From assembly GCF_003597395.2 (NCBI RefSeq), contig NC_133777.1, positions 62,851,479 through 62,915,478 of the forward strand: a stretch of DNA of 64,000 nt, read 5' to 3'. The notes under the pieces are model-generated. The model did no database searches and had not been told where the DNA came from. It saw only the letters and a list, made by a program, of their open reading frames with translations. This DNA is from Chelonoidis abingdonii (Eukaryota; Chordata; Testudines; Testudinidae). The first letter of the stretch is position 1. Each line of letters starts with the position of its first letter. The position numbers and the translations under genes are program-made. Shown one piece after another: positions 23,840-35,639 of the stretch.

Positions 23840-25980
23840 ATCAGAATGAGGCGCGAGATGCGTCTCCGTTGCAGTGTGCAGGTCTCAGGCGTGACCACGC
23901 CACGAGGCGCGATGGTTCTCAGGTTGTATGCCGGCACGGTGCTCAGGGGCAGTGACAGAACGAGGCGCGCATTTGGTCTCCGTTTGCCAGTGCGGGCAGG
24001 TCTCGGGGGCAAGTGACACGAACGTCAGGCGCCCGCATCGGGTCTCCGTTTGCAGTGCGGGCAGGTTCAGGCGGCAGTGACAGAACGAGGCCTGCGATGG
24101 TCTCCGTTGCAGCGCGGGCAGGTCTCAGGGTGGCAGTTGACAGAACGAGGCCGCGTATGGTCTCCATTGCCAGCGGGCAGTCAGGCTGGCAGTGACAAAC
24201 GAGGCGCCGATTGGTTCTCGTCTGCAGCGGGGCAGGTCCAGGCTGGCAGTCCGACAGAACGAAGGCGCGCCATGGTCTCCGTTCCAGTGGGGCAGGTCCA
24301 GTGCTGGCAGTGAACAGAAACGTAGCTGCGAGTGTCTCCGTTGCTAGTGGGGCAGGTCTCTGCGGGGCAGTGACAGAACGACCCGGCCGCGATGGTCTCC
24401 GTTGCAGTGGGCAGGTCCAGGCGGCCAGTATACAAACCAGGCGCGCATGGTCTCCGTTGCAGCGCGGGCAGGTCTCAGGGGCAGTGACAGAAACGAGGCG
24501 CGATGGTTCTTCCGTCTGCAGCGGGCAGGTCTCAGGACGGTGCGTGACAGAACGAGCGCGCGATGGTCTCTGTTGCAGTGGGCAGTCTCAGGCCCAGTGA
24601 CAGAATTGAGGCGCGATGGTTCTCCGTTGCAGTGTGCATGTCTCAGTTGGCAGTGACAGAACGAGGCGCGATGGTCTCAGTGTAGTGGGGCAGGTCTCAG
24701 GGGCTTAGTGACAAGAACGTGAGGCTCGCGCATGCGTCTCCCATTGCAGCGGGGCAGTCCAGTGCTGGCCCAGTGACAGAACGAGCGCGTATGGTCTCCG
24801 TGTAGCTAGCGGGGCAGGTTCCAGTGCGGCAATGTGACAGAACGAGGCGCGATGGTCTCCGTGCACAGCGCGGGCAGCGTCAGGCTGGCAGTGACTAACG
24901 AGGCGCCGATGGTCTCCCGTTGTGAGTGGGGGCAGGCAGGGCAGGTCAGGCTGCGTGACAGATACGAGGCGCGCATGGTCTCCGTTGCAGTTCGGGGTCC
25001 AGGCGGCATGACAGAACGAGGCGCGATGGTCTCCGTTGGCCAGCGGGCAGTCTCAGGCGGGCAGTGACAGAATCGAGCGCGATGGTCTCCGTTTGCAGCG
25101 GGGCAGGCCAGGCTGGCAGTGACAGAACGAAGGAGGCGCGATCTGGTCTCCGGTTTGCCAGCGGGGCACGGTCCAGGCTGGCAGTGAAGAACGAGGCGCG
25201 ATGGTCTCCGTTGCGCGGGGCAGGTCCAGGCTGGCCGTGACAGGAACGAGGCGCGATGGTCTCCGTTGCAGCGGGGCAGGTCCAGGCTGGCAGTGCCAGA
25301 ACGAGGCGCGATTGGTCTCCGTTGCAGTGGGCAGGTCCAGGCGCGCAGTGACAAACGAGCGCGATGTGGTCTCCGTTGCAGTGGGCAGGTCCATGGCTGG
25401 CGAGTGACAGAACGAGGCGCCGATGGTCTCCGCTTGCAGTGGGGCAGTTCCATGCTGCAGTGACAGACGAGGCCTCGATGTTCTCCGTTGCAGTGGGGCA
25501 GGTCCAGGCTGGCCTAGGTCGATCAGAACGAGGCGCCTGATGGTTCGTTGCCAGTGGGCAGTCCAGGTGCTTGGAGTGATTCAGAACGAGGCGCGATGTT
25601 CTCTCGTTGCAGTGGGGCAGTCCAGGCTGGCAGTGATCAGAACGCAGGCGCGTTGTCTCCGTTTTGCAGTGGGGCAGGTCCATGGCTGCAGTGAGCAGAA
25701 CGAGGCGCGTGGTCTCTCGTTGGCAGGTGGGCAGGTCCAGGCTGGCAGTGACAGAACGTAGGCGCGACTGCGATCTCGTGTGCAGTGGGAGGTCCAGGCT
25801 GGCAGTGCAGAACGAGGCCGCCGATGGTCTCCGTTGCAGTGTGGCTAGGTCCAGGCTGGCAGTGAAGATACGAGCGCTGATGGATTCCGTTGCAGTGGGC
25901 AGGTCCAGGCTGGCAGTGACGAACGAGGCGCGTTGCGTCTCCGTGCAGTGGGGCAGGTCCATGCTGGCATAGCAGGAGGC
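23840..25980. repeat. 55-bp minisatellite, about 37 units
   Basis: Each unit has three landmarks: a GCAGTGACAGAACGAGGCGC block, then GATGGTCTCCGTTGCAG, then TGGGGCAGGTCCAGGCTG. By counting the AACGAGG landmark I find about 37 units. Most differences between units are single-base insertions or deletions, with few substitutions. The array is CpG-rich and free of stops in some frames, so it produces open frames of up to 338 codons on the minus strand that have no biological support. It ends about 650 bp upstream of the MYO5A start codon. Confidence 0.93.
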
Positions 25981-26261
25981 TGGTGGAGCCCTGGGATGGG
26001 CTCCCGAGGGGGGTGTTGGGATCTCCGGCCTGGCCCAGCCCTGGCTGGTGACTAGCGGGGGTGGGACTGGACCCCCCGAGGTCCCCGCCAGCCCCCCCAG
26101 CCCAGGCTCCGTCCCAGCGGGGCGGGGTCAGGACACCTGGGTTCCGATTCCAGCTTGGCCACCGCGAGCGGCTCCCCCGCTCTGTGCCTCAGTTTCCCCA
26201 CCCAACCGGGGGGTGCAAAGGGCTGAACGACACCAGCGGGGCCACGGCCGCCCTCGCGGGG

Positions 26262-26355
26262 TGACGTCACGCTATGACGTCACGAGGAGAGCAACGGGGC
26301 CACCATACCCTGGGGCAGGCCGGGCACCCGAAGGGTGATGTCACGAGTGACGTCA
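26262..26355 (+). promoter_or_regulatory. Cluster of four CRE-type sites
   Basis: The palindrome TGACGTCA occurs at 26262-26269, 26275-26282 and 26348-26355. A one-base variant, TGATGTCA, is at 26336-26343. TGACGTCA is the full consensus for CREB/ATF dimers. Three exact copies within 94 bp are not expected by chance, even in a CpG island. Confidence 0.8.
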
Positions 26356-26428
26356 TCATGCAGCGCCCTTGCGCCCCCGAGGCCTGGCAAGACGCGAACA
26401 GGCGGGTCCCGAGTGACGGCCGCGCGGG

Positions 26429-26433
26429 CCAAT
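26429..26433 (+). promoter_or_regulatory. CCAAT box
   Basis: GGGCCAATAGGA matches the NF-Y pentamer with favourable flanks. It lies 74 bp after the last CRE and 19 bp before the X-box. Confidence 0.6.
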
Positions 26434-26451
26434 AGGAACGCGGCCCGGCAG

Positions 26452-26465
26452 GTTGCCATGGAGAC
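26452..26465 (+). promoter_or_regulatory. RFX-type X-box
   Basis: GTTGCCATGGAGAC fits the RFX consensus of two inverted half sites, GTTGCC and a second half close to GGCAAC with one or two mismatches. Confidence 0.55.
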
Positions 26466-26627
26466 GCCGGGACCCCTCCCACCCCCCCCGGGCTCTCACC
26501 TTGCTGCTCCCTGCGCTCGCTCTGCCTGGCCTGGTGCTCGCGCAGCAGCCGGGACAGCATCGCCGGGCCGGGCCGAGCCGAGCCGCGCCGCGCCGCGCCG
26601 CTCACGGGAGCCGAGGGCGGCAGCGCG

Positions 26628-26654
26628 ATGGCAATCTCCGAGCTCTACACAAAG
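26628..26654 (+). CDS. MYO5A: MYO5A first coding exon (9 codons)
   Basis: Myosin-Va is a dimeric, processive actin motor that carries melanosomes, endoplasmic reticulum, vesicles and other cargo. Only its first nine residues are here: MAISELYTK, followed directly by a GTAAGG donor in phase 0. Human myosin-Va starts MAASELYTK, as I remember it, so only residue 3 differs. The ATG lies in GCGCGATGG, a fair initiation context, inside a CpG island. Position and strand, immediately downstream of ARPP19, match the conserved vertebrate gene order, and this supports a call that nine codons alone could not. The motor head, IQ, coiled-coil and globular tail exons lie beyond the window. Confidence 0.88.
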
Positions 26655-27747
26655 GTAAGGACCGGGCTCCCCCCGCATGCGGCCGGGGAGAGGGTGGCGG
26701 GGAGAGAGCCCCCGGCGGCGGGCACCAGCCTCCCCATCCGCCCGGGGCTGGCGGGGGAATGAATGAAAAGGGTGGGGGAGGGGTGGCGGATGGTCGGTCC
26801 CTGGAGGGGGGTGCTGGGAAGCGAGGGAAGGGGCGAGCGGACCTCTGTCCCCTTCCTCCTGGCTCTCCCCATCTGAAGGACTCGCCGGGGGGCAGCGATT
26901 GTCCTTCATGCAGCCCCGTGGCCAGCACACCGGCGGCTCTGCAGAGCTAGGCAGCCAGGAAGTGACGGAGCCAGGGAGTGAACCTCGCTCATGATCCTTT
27001 CCAGCAGCATCTTTCCCACTTCGCCTGTGCCCCCTTTCTGACCTGAAAGTGAAAGGGCTCAGGGAGAGGGAGGGATAGCATCGATGTATGTACCATTGTG
27101 GACATTTCCTTATCATGTATACTGCCACCTCTTCTTACCTTATTCCTTCCCAATACACGTCTGTTTAAAAAGGACTAATATTCATATCTCCATTGCATGT
27201 TTGCTTGAACAGTTACCTTCTAATATATTTTCACTGGCTAAGGATGTCACACCCACTTGATTATAATCAGATGGCTTTTGTTTTACTCTGCATGCTAGCT
27301 AAAGCATTGCAGTTTAGGAGATACATGGATTTTCATCTATTCTGTTCTTCTGTAGGGATATGGAGGCAGTAGACAGTTAGGTTATACTAATGGAGTGAAG
27401 AGACAGAGATATAAACCTCCTGGATTTCACAGGAAGAGGCATTAGTCACCTTGATGCTCCATTGTCAATAAGTCAGGCTCTGAGATTCATACTAGTGATT
27501 TTTTAATCTAAATTCTGCTTATAGCCTTCCCATATCAGACATAGTACAAACCACATTAGAACAACCATTTCAGCATAGTTGAACAATCAATACTCTAGGT
27601 ATGTGGCCGTGGATATTTTTAAAATGACTTTTATTTTTTATTTTACATTGGTCTCTGTTGTTCAGCTATCATGATGGTTTCTAAAGGTATTGTCCAATTC
27701 CTTAAAACCTTCTGCTGAAACATACGAGGTAGAAAGCCCTCTAGCAT

Positions 27748-27875
27748 TAAAAGCAAGGGTGCTCAAACAATTTTTATAGTGGGAGTGCCGCCAATGGAAG
27801 CCATGTATTGGTGTTTGTTATTACTACTTCAAGACAGGGTGTGTGGCAGTACCCCTAGCTTCAGCACCACTGATT
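27748..27875. repeat. Short interspersed DNA-repeat fragment
   Basis: The segment from GGGTGCTCAAACAATTTTT to GCAGTACCCCTAGC resembles a high-copy turtle repeat with a GGTGCTCAAAC start. There are no clear inverted ends or target duplication. Confidence 0.4.
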
Positions 27876-28158
27876 AAAATTAACTTTTTTGGTGACACTG
27901 CACATTTAGATTATATTGACTCTTGGATTTGATTCAGAATCTCTAGTGCCAGCAGTGAGGCAGTACACTACGTTTTTTAGTAGGGTACACTAGTCAAGCA
28001 GACATCATCTCCTAATGTTTTTACGTCTTGTAATTTAATATCTCATCAGTTCATGCATTGGAAAGATCAATGTGAAAGCAGTATGTAGATTTTGATGATA
28101 GGAAAGATTGCAAATTAAGGTCTGTTGAAATGTACGTGTTATGTATTAGCAATGAATT

Positions 28159-28182
28159 AGAGAGAGAGAGAGAGAGAGAGAG
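28159..28182. repeat. (AG)n microsatellite
   Basis: An uninterrupted AG dinucleotide tract of 24 bases. Confidence 0.95.
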
Positions 28183-28669
28183 CATGTTAAAAAACAAAAC
28201 CTGGTAAAATCTATGGTCCCCAGTTTATTTTATTTAAGGGTGACCGGGACCATTGTAATCTAATCTGATCTGCAGAACACAGGCCATAGGATTTCACCAA
28301 GTGATTCGTGCATTAAGTCAATAACTTCTGGTTGAGCTAAATCATGTCTTTTTGAGAGATGCCCAATCTCAAATCTGGGGTGACTTTTGAACATATTTGA
28401 TGATGATCAGTCTAGTTCTTTGTTTAAGGAGGGAGAATGAATAGCAAATTTGTTTTTTAGATGGGCTGAAATCTTTCACCTTGTTTCTGGTATTCACCCA
28501 CAAGCAGAGAGATAATGGGCATTGCTTTGAAGATAAATAGTCAGTACAAACCAAACTCTTCACACTCTTTGTAGCAGGGCTTGAAAATTTCACTAGACAC
28601 CTATAAAAGGCTGATACAAGGGACTGAATGCCATATTATCCTGGGGCAACACCTTGATAGGAGGCTTAA

Positions 28670-28922
28670 GGTACATCTACACAGTAAATACCCATGGCTG
28701 GCCCAGATCAGCTGACTTGGGCTCATGGGGCTTGGACTGCAAAGATGTAAAATAACTGTATAGACATTTGGGCTCAGGCTGGAGCCAGAGCTCTGTACCC
28801 CGCAAGGGCTCAGGCTGCAGCCCAACTCCTAACATCTACACAACAATTTTAGCCTCTCAGCCTGAGCCCCGCAAGCCTGAGTCAGCTCAGCCACGGGTCT
28901 TTTATTCCAGTGTACACTACCC
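28670..28922. mobile_element. MITE of the GGTACATCTACAC family
   Basis: The left end GGTACATCTACACAG follows TAA. The right end is CAGTGTACACTACCC followed by TGA. The interior (TTGGGCTCAGGCTGGAGCC and an inverted partner) is shared with the copy at 35374-35639. There is no coding capacity. Confidence 0.65.
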
Positions 28923-30030
28923 TGAAAAGAGGAAAGTTGCCTTCTGCCTCTGGTTTATAGACGTCTAATAAATGTGAAACCCTCTCAGGCTGATTAAAAC
29001 TATCTTTAGACTTCACACTCACCTCAGTTTTCTCCATATATCTACTCTCCCATTCCCCAGTTTAAAATGTTTAGGTGTCCTCCTTAGCATAGCAGTAACA
29101 GAGTAAAATTGGTATGATTCTTGATTAATGAACATAAATAATGGATTTAAAACCACAGTAGGCAGATTTAAAACCACAGTAGGCAGAGGTGAAAAAGACC
29201 TAATAAAATAAAACAAGGACTGGGTATAATCCCCAATAGAAGATTTAAAAAATAATAAACTAAAAGCAGTCTCACTCCTTGAAGATATCCTTTATGCTCA
29301 GACCGCAAACTCTTCTTGCCGCCTTTAAAACCATATGCTTTCACATCTCTCCACTAGAGGTAAGCACATTCAGGACAGTCACTTGGGACAGTTCTTCAAA
29401 GTACACAGGGCTTCTATTGGGAATTAGACTTAACATAGATACAAAGGGACTTAGCATAGCTTCTGTATCTTGGGATAGGAGTTACTTTAGGACTGGACCA
29501 AATATTAGGTAACTTATGTGGTGTCAGAGGTTCAGTAGTGCAGTGGAAGGATCATACTTGGTGTTACAGGTATGTATATTGAATACCAAAACGATGAAAT
29601 GTGGAGCTCCTTAGCTCAGTGTGTGGGCAAATTATTTTGAATTAATGAAGAGGTCCATTACTGCAGCAGCAAACGTCTCAAAGTCCTGAAGACTTTGACT
29701 TCTGTGGGACTCTATGTGAGGGTAAAAATGAGCCTACATGATTCACTTTGCAGGAACACATCCTTAGGCCTTTTATAGACATACAGTTTAAGTGCTGGTT
29801 TTAAAGAAATCAATTAAAAAACGTTGTAGTTAAATTGGAGCCAATGTGCCCCCCCCCCCAGTATTTACGCATGTACCCCCACACACATAACAACCTAAGT
29901 AAAATTGTTAATATGGACTCAATCCGCAATAAGAATGGCCACACCAGGGGCTGTTCTGATTTTAACTGAATTATCTCCTAAACTGATTTTGTTAAATTGA
30001 GGATCGAGCCACATATAGATTAGTTTAGAT

Positions 30031-30308
30031 CAGTGGTTCCCAAACTTGTTCTGCCGCTTGTGCAGGGAAAGCCCCTGGTGGGCTGGGCCAGTTTGTTTAC
30101 CTGCCGCATCCGCAGGTTCGACCAATCGGCGGCCAGTAGGTCCCTTGGCCCACGCCACTTCCAGCAGCTCCCATTGGCCCGGAATAGTGAACTGCGGCCA
30201 CTGGGAGCTGCAATTGTCCGAACCTGCGGACGTGGCAGGTAAACAAACTGGCCCGATCTACCAAGGGCTTTCCCTGCACAAGCAGAGGAACAAATGTGGG
30301 AACCTCTG
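30031..30308. mobile_element. Palindromic hAT MITE, CAGTGGTTCCC ends
   Basis: The left end CAGTGGTTCCCAAAC and the right end GTGGGAACCTCTG are inverted. Flanks GTTTAGAT (30023-30030) and GTTTAGAG (30309-30316) agree at 7 of 8. Inside, GTTTGTTTACCTGCC is mirrored by GGCAGGTAAACAAAC, so the element can form a nearly complete hairpin. It shares this core with the copies at 33562, 37982 and 51616. Confidence 0.85.
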
Positions 30309-30499
30309 GTTTAGAGTGTAAAATACTTGAGCCATGAGAGGCCTGTCTTTTATGTGTTTTCTGTGAATTGTCATGCACGCTTGTGGGCATTATAAAACAG
30401 TAATTTGTTCTACCTGGGGGACAAGAAGTAAATGTTCTACAGTAGGGTATTTTGAAAATGCACAGTGAAGTCTTGAGACCTTACTATGGTACTCTGCTG

Positions 30500-30850
30500 T
30501 GAAAGGGATACTGTCAACTTGAAATTAGAATTGGAAAATGGATAGAGAAGGGCAACAAAAATGAATAGGGGTATGGAACAGCTTCCATATGAAGAGAGAT
30601 TAAAAAGAGTGGGTTTCTTCAGCTTAGAAAAGTCAACTAACCCAAAATATTATAGAAATCTATAAAATCATGAATACTGTGGAGAAAGTGAATGAGAAAT
30701 TATTTACGCCATTACATAACACAAGAACCAGGGGTCACCCAATGAAATCAATAGGTAGCAGGCTTAAAACAACCATAAGGATGTACTTCCTCACACAATG
30801 CACAGTCAACCTTTGCAACTCATTGCCAAGAAGGGTGGATAAAAACCAAT
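30500..30850 (+). mobile_element. CR1 LINE fragment (ORF2 C-terminal part)
   Basis: Plus-strand translation gives the recognisable CR1 run LPYEERLKRVGFFSLEKS, then, after frame damage, CNSLPRRVDKNQ. These match the C-terminal region of CR1 ORF2 after the reverse transcriptase. Both ends are truncated and stops interrupt the frame. A/T-rich low-complexity sequence follows (30850-30960). Confidence 0.7.
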
Positions 30851-30999
30851 GACTTTTTAAAAAAAAAAATTGTTTTTTTTAATTTAAATCAGATTTTTGT
30901 ATTTAATTTTTTTAATATAAAATCCTTTTTGAGAAAAAAAACTATCTAAAGATAGTTTTAATTCAGATACATTATAGCTCAGATATCTCATCATGGACT

Positions 31000-32460
31000 A
31001 GGGATTATAAATTCTAATTCTATAGTATGAGACAATATATTCATGTAATATTTAAGAAAAGTTTTGTAAATGAGTTCCAATAGTTCATGGATTAGGGACC
31101 CAATCTTATGGGGTTCCACAGGCTTCTGTATACATTATTTAGGTTAATCTTTCTATCTACCCAATGGGACTCAGTGCTCAGTCTAGAAGATACCATCAGA
31201 GATGCTTAGTTTTGCAGTTCTCAAACTGTGGATTTGTGTCTCCAGAGATAACGTGCTTGTTAACAGCAAAAATGTTTAAAATAAATAAATATATAGAGGT
31301 GAGAAATAACAGACCTCAACTCTATTGTCCCTCTGCAAATTTGTGTACACAGAGTCAATCCCTTACCTCTCTCTAAAAAAGTGTAAAGATTCAAAACGTT
31401 CAATGAATAGAAAATTCTAAGGGGCGGAATAGATCTGGACAAGGAGAAGAAATCTGGAGATAAATGTGAGAAGCGAGGGACATGCTTGTTTTGTTAAAAT
31501 ATGATAAGTTTGCTGCTGAAGAAAAAAATCCAGAATAGTTAACGTTGTTGTTTTAGTTAAATAAAACAATTTAAATGTCTGTCTGGTGGTGATCTCCTCC
31601 TAATAGAGCTTGGCAAGAAAATCCTCCAAATATTAATGATTAACCTGTTGAACTGGAGATGGTTCACCTCCCAATGACTTCATAAATATCTGCTTCAGTT
31701 ACCTTTGGTAAATGAAATAACCAAACAATCATTCATTTTCTGATATAGCTGTAAAACTAATCTGAAAATTTTTTGAAATAAATCACTGTTTAAAAATATA
31801 TAGTGTGTACCTTCTAAAAATGAAACCTACATCTATCTCTGAGTTGCAAAGAACATGTTTTAAGGTTATAACCACCACCAAGACTGCACTTTTATGACAG
31901 GCAGTGGGTAGCCAAGAGGGTTAGACGGAGATAAACAAAGAGTCTGTGAGTAAATGGAGAGAAAGACAGTGAGGCCAAGAGGGCAGCCGAAGGGGTGAAG
32001 GGAAACCAGAATGGAGAGAAACTGAGAGTGAGTGGACTGACAGACTTAGGTTGAGCAGGACAGCCAGATGTGCAGAAGAGGGTCTCTGGTTTAAAGCTTG
32101 CTAAGTCAATGCATGTTTGATGTTGTGTTCTTGAGCATCCATTCCTGTTTGTTCCTGATCATTGGCTTCAATTGTTTCCTATCTTTGATTCAAGTTGTCC
32201 CAGAGATCCAGAACAGGAGAACCAATGGTCTTTCAGATCCTGTGTGTCTGGTCTAATGTGTACACCCATAGGCAAGCATCAGTGGAGTCAAGTCCATCTC
32301 TTCAGGAAGTCATGAGAGGTGCTTGAGGCTCAAAAACTGGCTTGGGCATTAGATATTGGAAAAGATATATGGGAAAAGGGGGACCTTAAGCTAAAATAAT
32401 AATTAATAATTAACAACAAGATAAGTTAATAGCCTGGGCATACAGAAATAGAGAGAGAGA
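31000..32460. other. Intron segment without recognisable feature
   Basis: This is AT-rich sequence with short open frames only. It may contain an old unclassified repeat, but I see no inverted ends, target duplications or protein similarity. Confidence 0.5.
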
Positions 32461-32471
32461 TATTTATTTAG

Positions 32472-32560
32472 AGCAGGGAATTGCAAACTGCAGCCCACGG
32501 GCTGGATCTGGCCTGTCAGGGCTTTCAATCTGGCCCATGGTTGGAATCTAGTTCTGTTTG
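32472..32560 (+). mobile_element. hAT terminal fragment
   Basis: The segment from GAGCAGGGAATTGCAAACTG through CAGCCCACGGGCTGGATC to TTTCAATCTGGCCCATGG resembles the 5' end of Charlie-like hAT transposons. The 3' part is missing or too divergent to recognise. Confidence 0.45.
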
Positions 32561-33561
32561 TTCCAGTTTAAATAAAATCCCTGTTATTGGTTTGTTTGTT
32601 TTTTTGTCAACCAGTTGTATTATTTTGGTTACCATTAAATAACTGTCTATCATGATGTAACATCTCCCTCTCCCCCCACCTCTCACCTGTTAAGTAAATT
32701 ATACCACCACTGTGGTGGACTATTGCTAAATCTTGGTGGTTTTGGGATGGGGTGACCTATAGATGTATTTCAGATTATAACATAAATAACCCTACTCTTA
32801 GAGTTCTGTTTACACTATTTTAATTTTTTCCCTTGATGCTGTGTGAAAGACCTGTTTCGTTATTAGTCAGTAATTCATATTTCAAACAGTGTAGAGTTAT
32901 TATTAGGAGAGAACTGGAAAGATTACATGAACTTTCTGTTTAAACTCATTTACAGCAAGGGGGATTCAGGTAGACACCTCCAGCCAAGACCACTAACTTG
33001 CATAAGCCTGATCATTTGGTGAAAGCAAAAGATAGCCAAGTCCTTGAAGTGCTTACTTGAGTAATACGATGAAAAGGGGATTTGAGAACCAACCTTCAAG
33101 GGAACTCTTCATTTATGAAAGGTGTGCAGAAGAACAGTAATTCAGTCCAGTGATTACACTGGTGAATGACATAGGGAAACCTGAGAGACAGACTAATATT
33201 TCCCTCAGTGGAGAGACTGGTATAGTAAGGCAAGGATATCAAAAAGAAACATGAAGAGTATTGCAGGGCTTTAAGTCAAGGAAGAGTGGGAAGAAGGATG
33301 ACCGCTGCCTTGACGAAAAGGCTGTCTGACTGGTAGGTTGCCCAGGAAACAGGGGGTGAGAAAAGGACAAGTTGATCAGAAAGATTCTTATAAATGTCAG
33401 TCATTGCCCATTCAGCGTAACAATGTCAATTGGACAACTCCTGCCAAGTATAAGAAGAGAGATGTTATGCATATCATCTTTTTTTGTTTTAATTTTATAT
33501 TCTTAGTCTCATTTTACTACAACCCAGGTGGTTATAGACTGTTGTTTGAGATGATCTATTA

Positions 33562-33896
33562 CTGGGGTCGGCAACCTTTGGCACGCAGCTCACCAGGGTA
33601 AGCACTCTGGTGGGCCGGACCGGTTTGTTTACCTGCCACGTCCACAGGTTCGGCCGATCGCGGCTCCCACTGGCCGCGATTTGCTGTCCCAGGCCAATGG
33701 GGGTGGTGGGAAGTGGCGGCCAGCACATCCCTCTGTCCGCGCCGCTTCCCGCAGCCCCCATTGACTTGGAGCGGCGAACTGCAGCCAGTGGGAGCCATGA
33801 TCAGCTGGACCTGTGGACGTGGCAGGTAAACAAACTGGCCTGGTCTGCAAGAGTGCTTACCCTGGCGAGCTGCGTGCCAAAGGTTGCTGACCCCTC
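33562..33896. mobile_element. Palindromic hAT MITE, GGGGTCGGCAACC ends
   Basis: The ends CTGGGGTCGGCAACC and GGTTGCTGACCCCTC are inverted. Flanks ATCTATTA (33554-33561) and ATCTATAC (33897-33904) agree at 6 of 8. The core GTTTGTTTACCTGCC and its mirror GGCAGGTAAACAAAC is shared with 30031-30308, although the outer ends differ. Confidence 0.8.
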
Positions 33897-35373
33897 ATCT
33901 ATACTGTATGGTATTCCCAAAGAGGTGAAACCATCCTCAGACTCTAAAGAGTTGGTGAAGCAATGGAGTTTCTCCTGCTTGGGATTCTCAGTCAAAAAGG
34001 TATAGGTCAGGAGATCATTCCCATAAAGAGTGTTGTGGTCCTACTGATGCACAGGAAATTCTTGATGACCACAAGAAGAACAGAGTTTCAGGGTGTCATG
34101 TAGTAAGACTGACTATACAGCTAGAGAGAGTGAAATTGCGTGTAAATGCTGTTAAATAAATGTACAAAGAAAAAGAAGTGTGGAGAGAATATTTTTCTTT
34201 GACTTTTTTCAGTTACGGTAGTCTTAAGAGTTACTTGTTACACTAGTGGATACAAAAATTGACTGGCGCTGTGGCTATTTGAAAATGTTGTCTGTCTCCC
34301 TTTAACTCTTCATTGGGATGTTGGGAGGGACCAGTATTTTTTTATGCAGATTATGGAGATTACAGATCAGCGAAGGAAGATATGGCAAAGCACAGTTCAC
34401 CTGCAGAATGAGGACCGACGCTTTCAGGCTTGGATCTCGTGTATGGCAACATGAAATACTATTCTAGAGCACAGGCGAGGCCACCTCTAATATCTTGAAA
34501 TAGGATGTAGTAACTATTATTTTCCTAAACTAAACAAGTCTTACCAGACTCCATCTACCTTTTTTCCCCACTCATGCTGACTCTGGGCCATGTTTCTAAA
34601 TTATCTGTTCATATTTTAGACAGTCAATGGCTCCCAATTCCCTGCAGAACAGACCATAGAAACAATTGTTTGTATATTCATATCTGTTTGCAGCAAAGGT
34701 AGAATATTGTGATGACACAAGTTATCATACTAAGTTATAGAATCTTATGGGGGTAATTCAACTGTGCAAAGTTAAGCTTCCATTCATCTTGTGATTGCTT
34801 CTGTTGAAAAATCTACTTTGCTTATCCACATGGCGGTTTGTTTTTAGACACCATGACCTGTATAGACATTACTCTATGCTTTTGTAGTTAACAAAACTTT
34901 GAATTTGTTTGAGTGACTGTAAAACAAGAAAATGATGACTTGTTAAGTTTGAGTAATGTTTGATCTATTCCATGTTTTGTATTTCTGCACCAGTGAGGTT
35001 TCAACGGCAAATTCTGCTTTAAGGCATTATCTTCCCTCTGGAGGCCCTATTTAGTTTAAAAACTGTTTCCTGGATACCATTGACAGGTGTGGGGTTTTTT
35101 GTTTTAGAAGTTTAATGTGTACATAATCGTTGTTTTACTGGTGCAATCAGAAATCCATCAATGACATGGAAGTAGTATTCTGCTGTAAATGAATTGTGGA
35201 TTGTTGATTCTTTAACATTTTACTTGCAGGGGGTGGTGGTGGTGGCATTTAAGGTGTTATACACCTTACAAATGAAAGGATTCTCATTTTGGCTTTATCT
35301 AGACTCAGGGATAGCCCTGATTCAGCAATTGATTGCCAGAAATTGATGTAGCTGCACTGGTGCTGGCCCTTAA

Positions 35374-35639
35374 GGGTACATCTACACTGAGATAAAAGAT
35401 TTGTTTCATGTCTGCAGCTGGTCTGGATCAACTGCCTTGGGCTCAGGCTGCAGGGCTTAAAAATTGCGATGTAGACATTCAGTCTCGGGCTGGAGCCCTG
35501 GCTCTGGCACCCTCCATCCTCGTAGGTTCCAGCTCAAGCCTGAACATCTTACACTGTGATTTTTCGGCTCTTCAGCCTGCAAGCCCAAGCAACCGACCCA
35601 GGCCAGCCAGAGTGTTTTATTCCCTGTGTAGGCATACCC
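35374..35639. mobile_element. 266-bp MITE with TAA target duplication
   Basis: The left end GGGTACATCTACACTG and the inverted right end TGTGTAGGCATACCC are each flanked by TAA (35371-35373 and 35640-35642). A TWA duplication fits PIF/Harbinger elements. The interior is related to 28670-28922. Confidence 0.75.

Larger units (their letters stand above)
26040..26627 (+). promoter_or_regulatory. MYO5A: MYO5A CpG-island promoter and 5' UTR
   Basis: This is a very GC- and CpG-rich segment with no TATA box, ending at the MYO5A start codon. It carries a CRE cluster (26262-26355), a CCAAT box and an X-box. Just before the coding start is a short CGCCG-type repeat (about 26571-26602). The transcription start cannot be located from sequence, so promoter and 5' UTR are not separated. 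Confidence 0.75.

Noticed and set aside
24946..25962. 338-codon minus-strand open frame, and others up to 215 codons, inside the minisatellite
   Set aside because: The frame consists of the translated 55-bp repeat with indels and exists only because the repeat has few stops. No protein family or splice structure supports it.
26496..27128. 210-codon minus-strand frame over the MYO5A first exon
   Set aside because: It is antisense to the promoter and first exon in very GC-rich DNA, and its composition (Pro, Arg, Gly, Ala) is typical of a chance frame.
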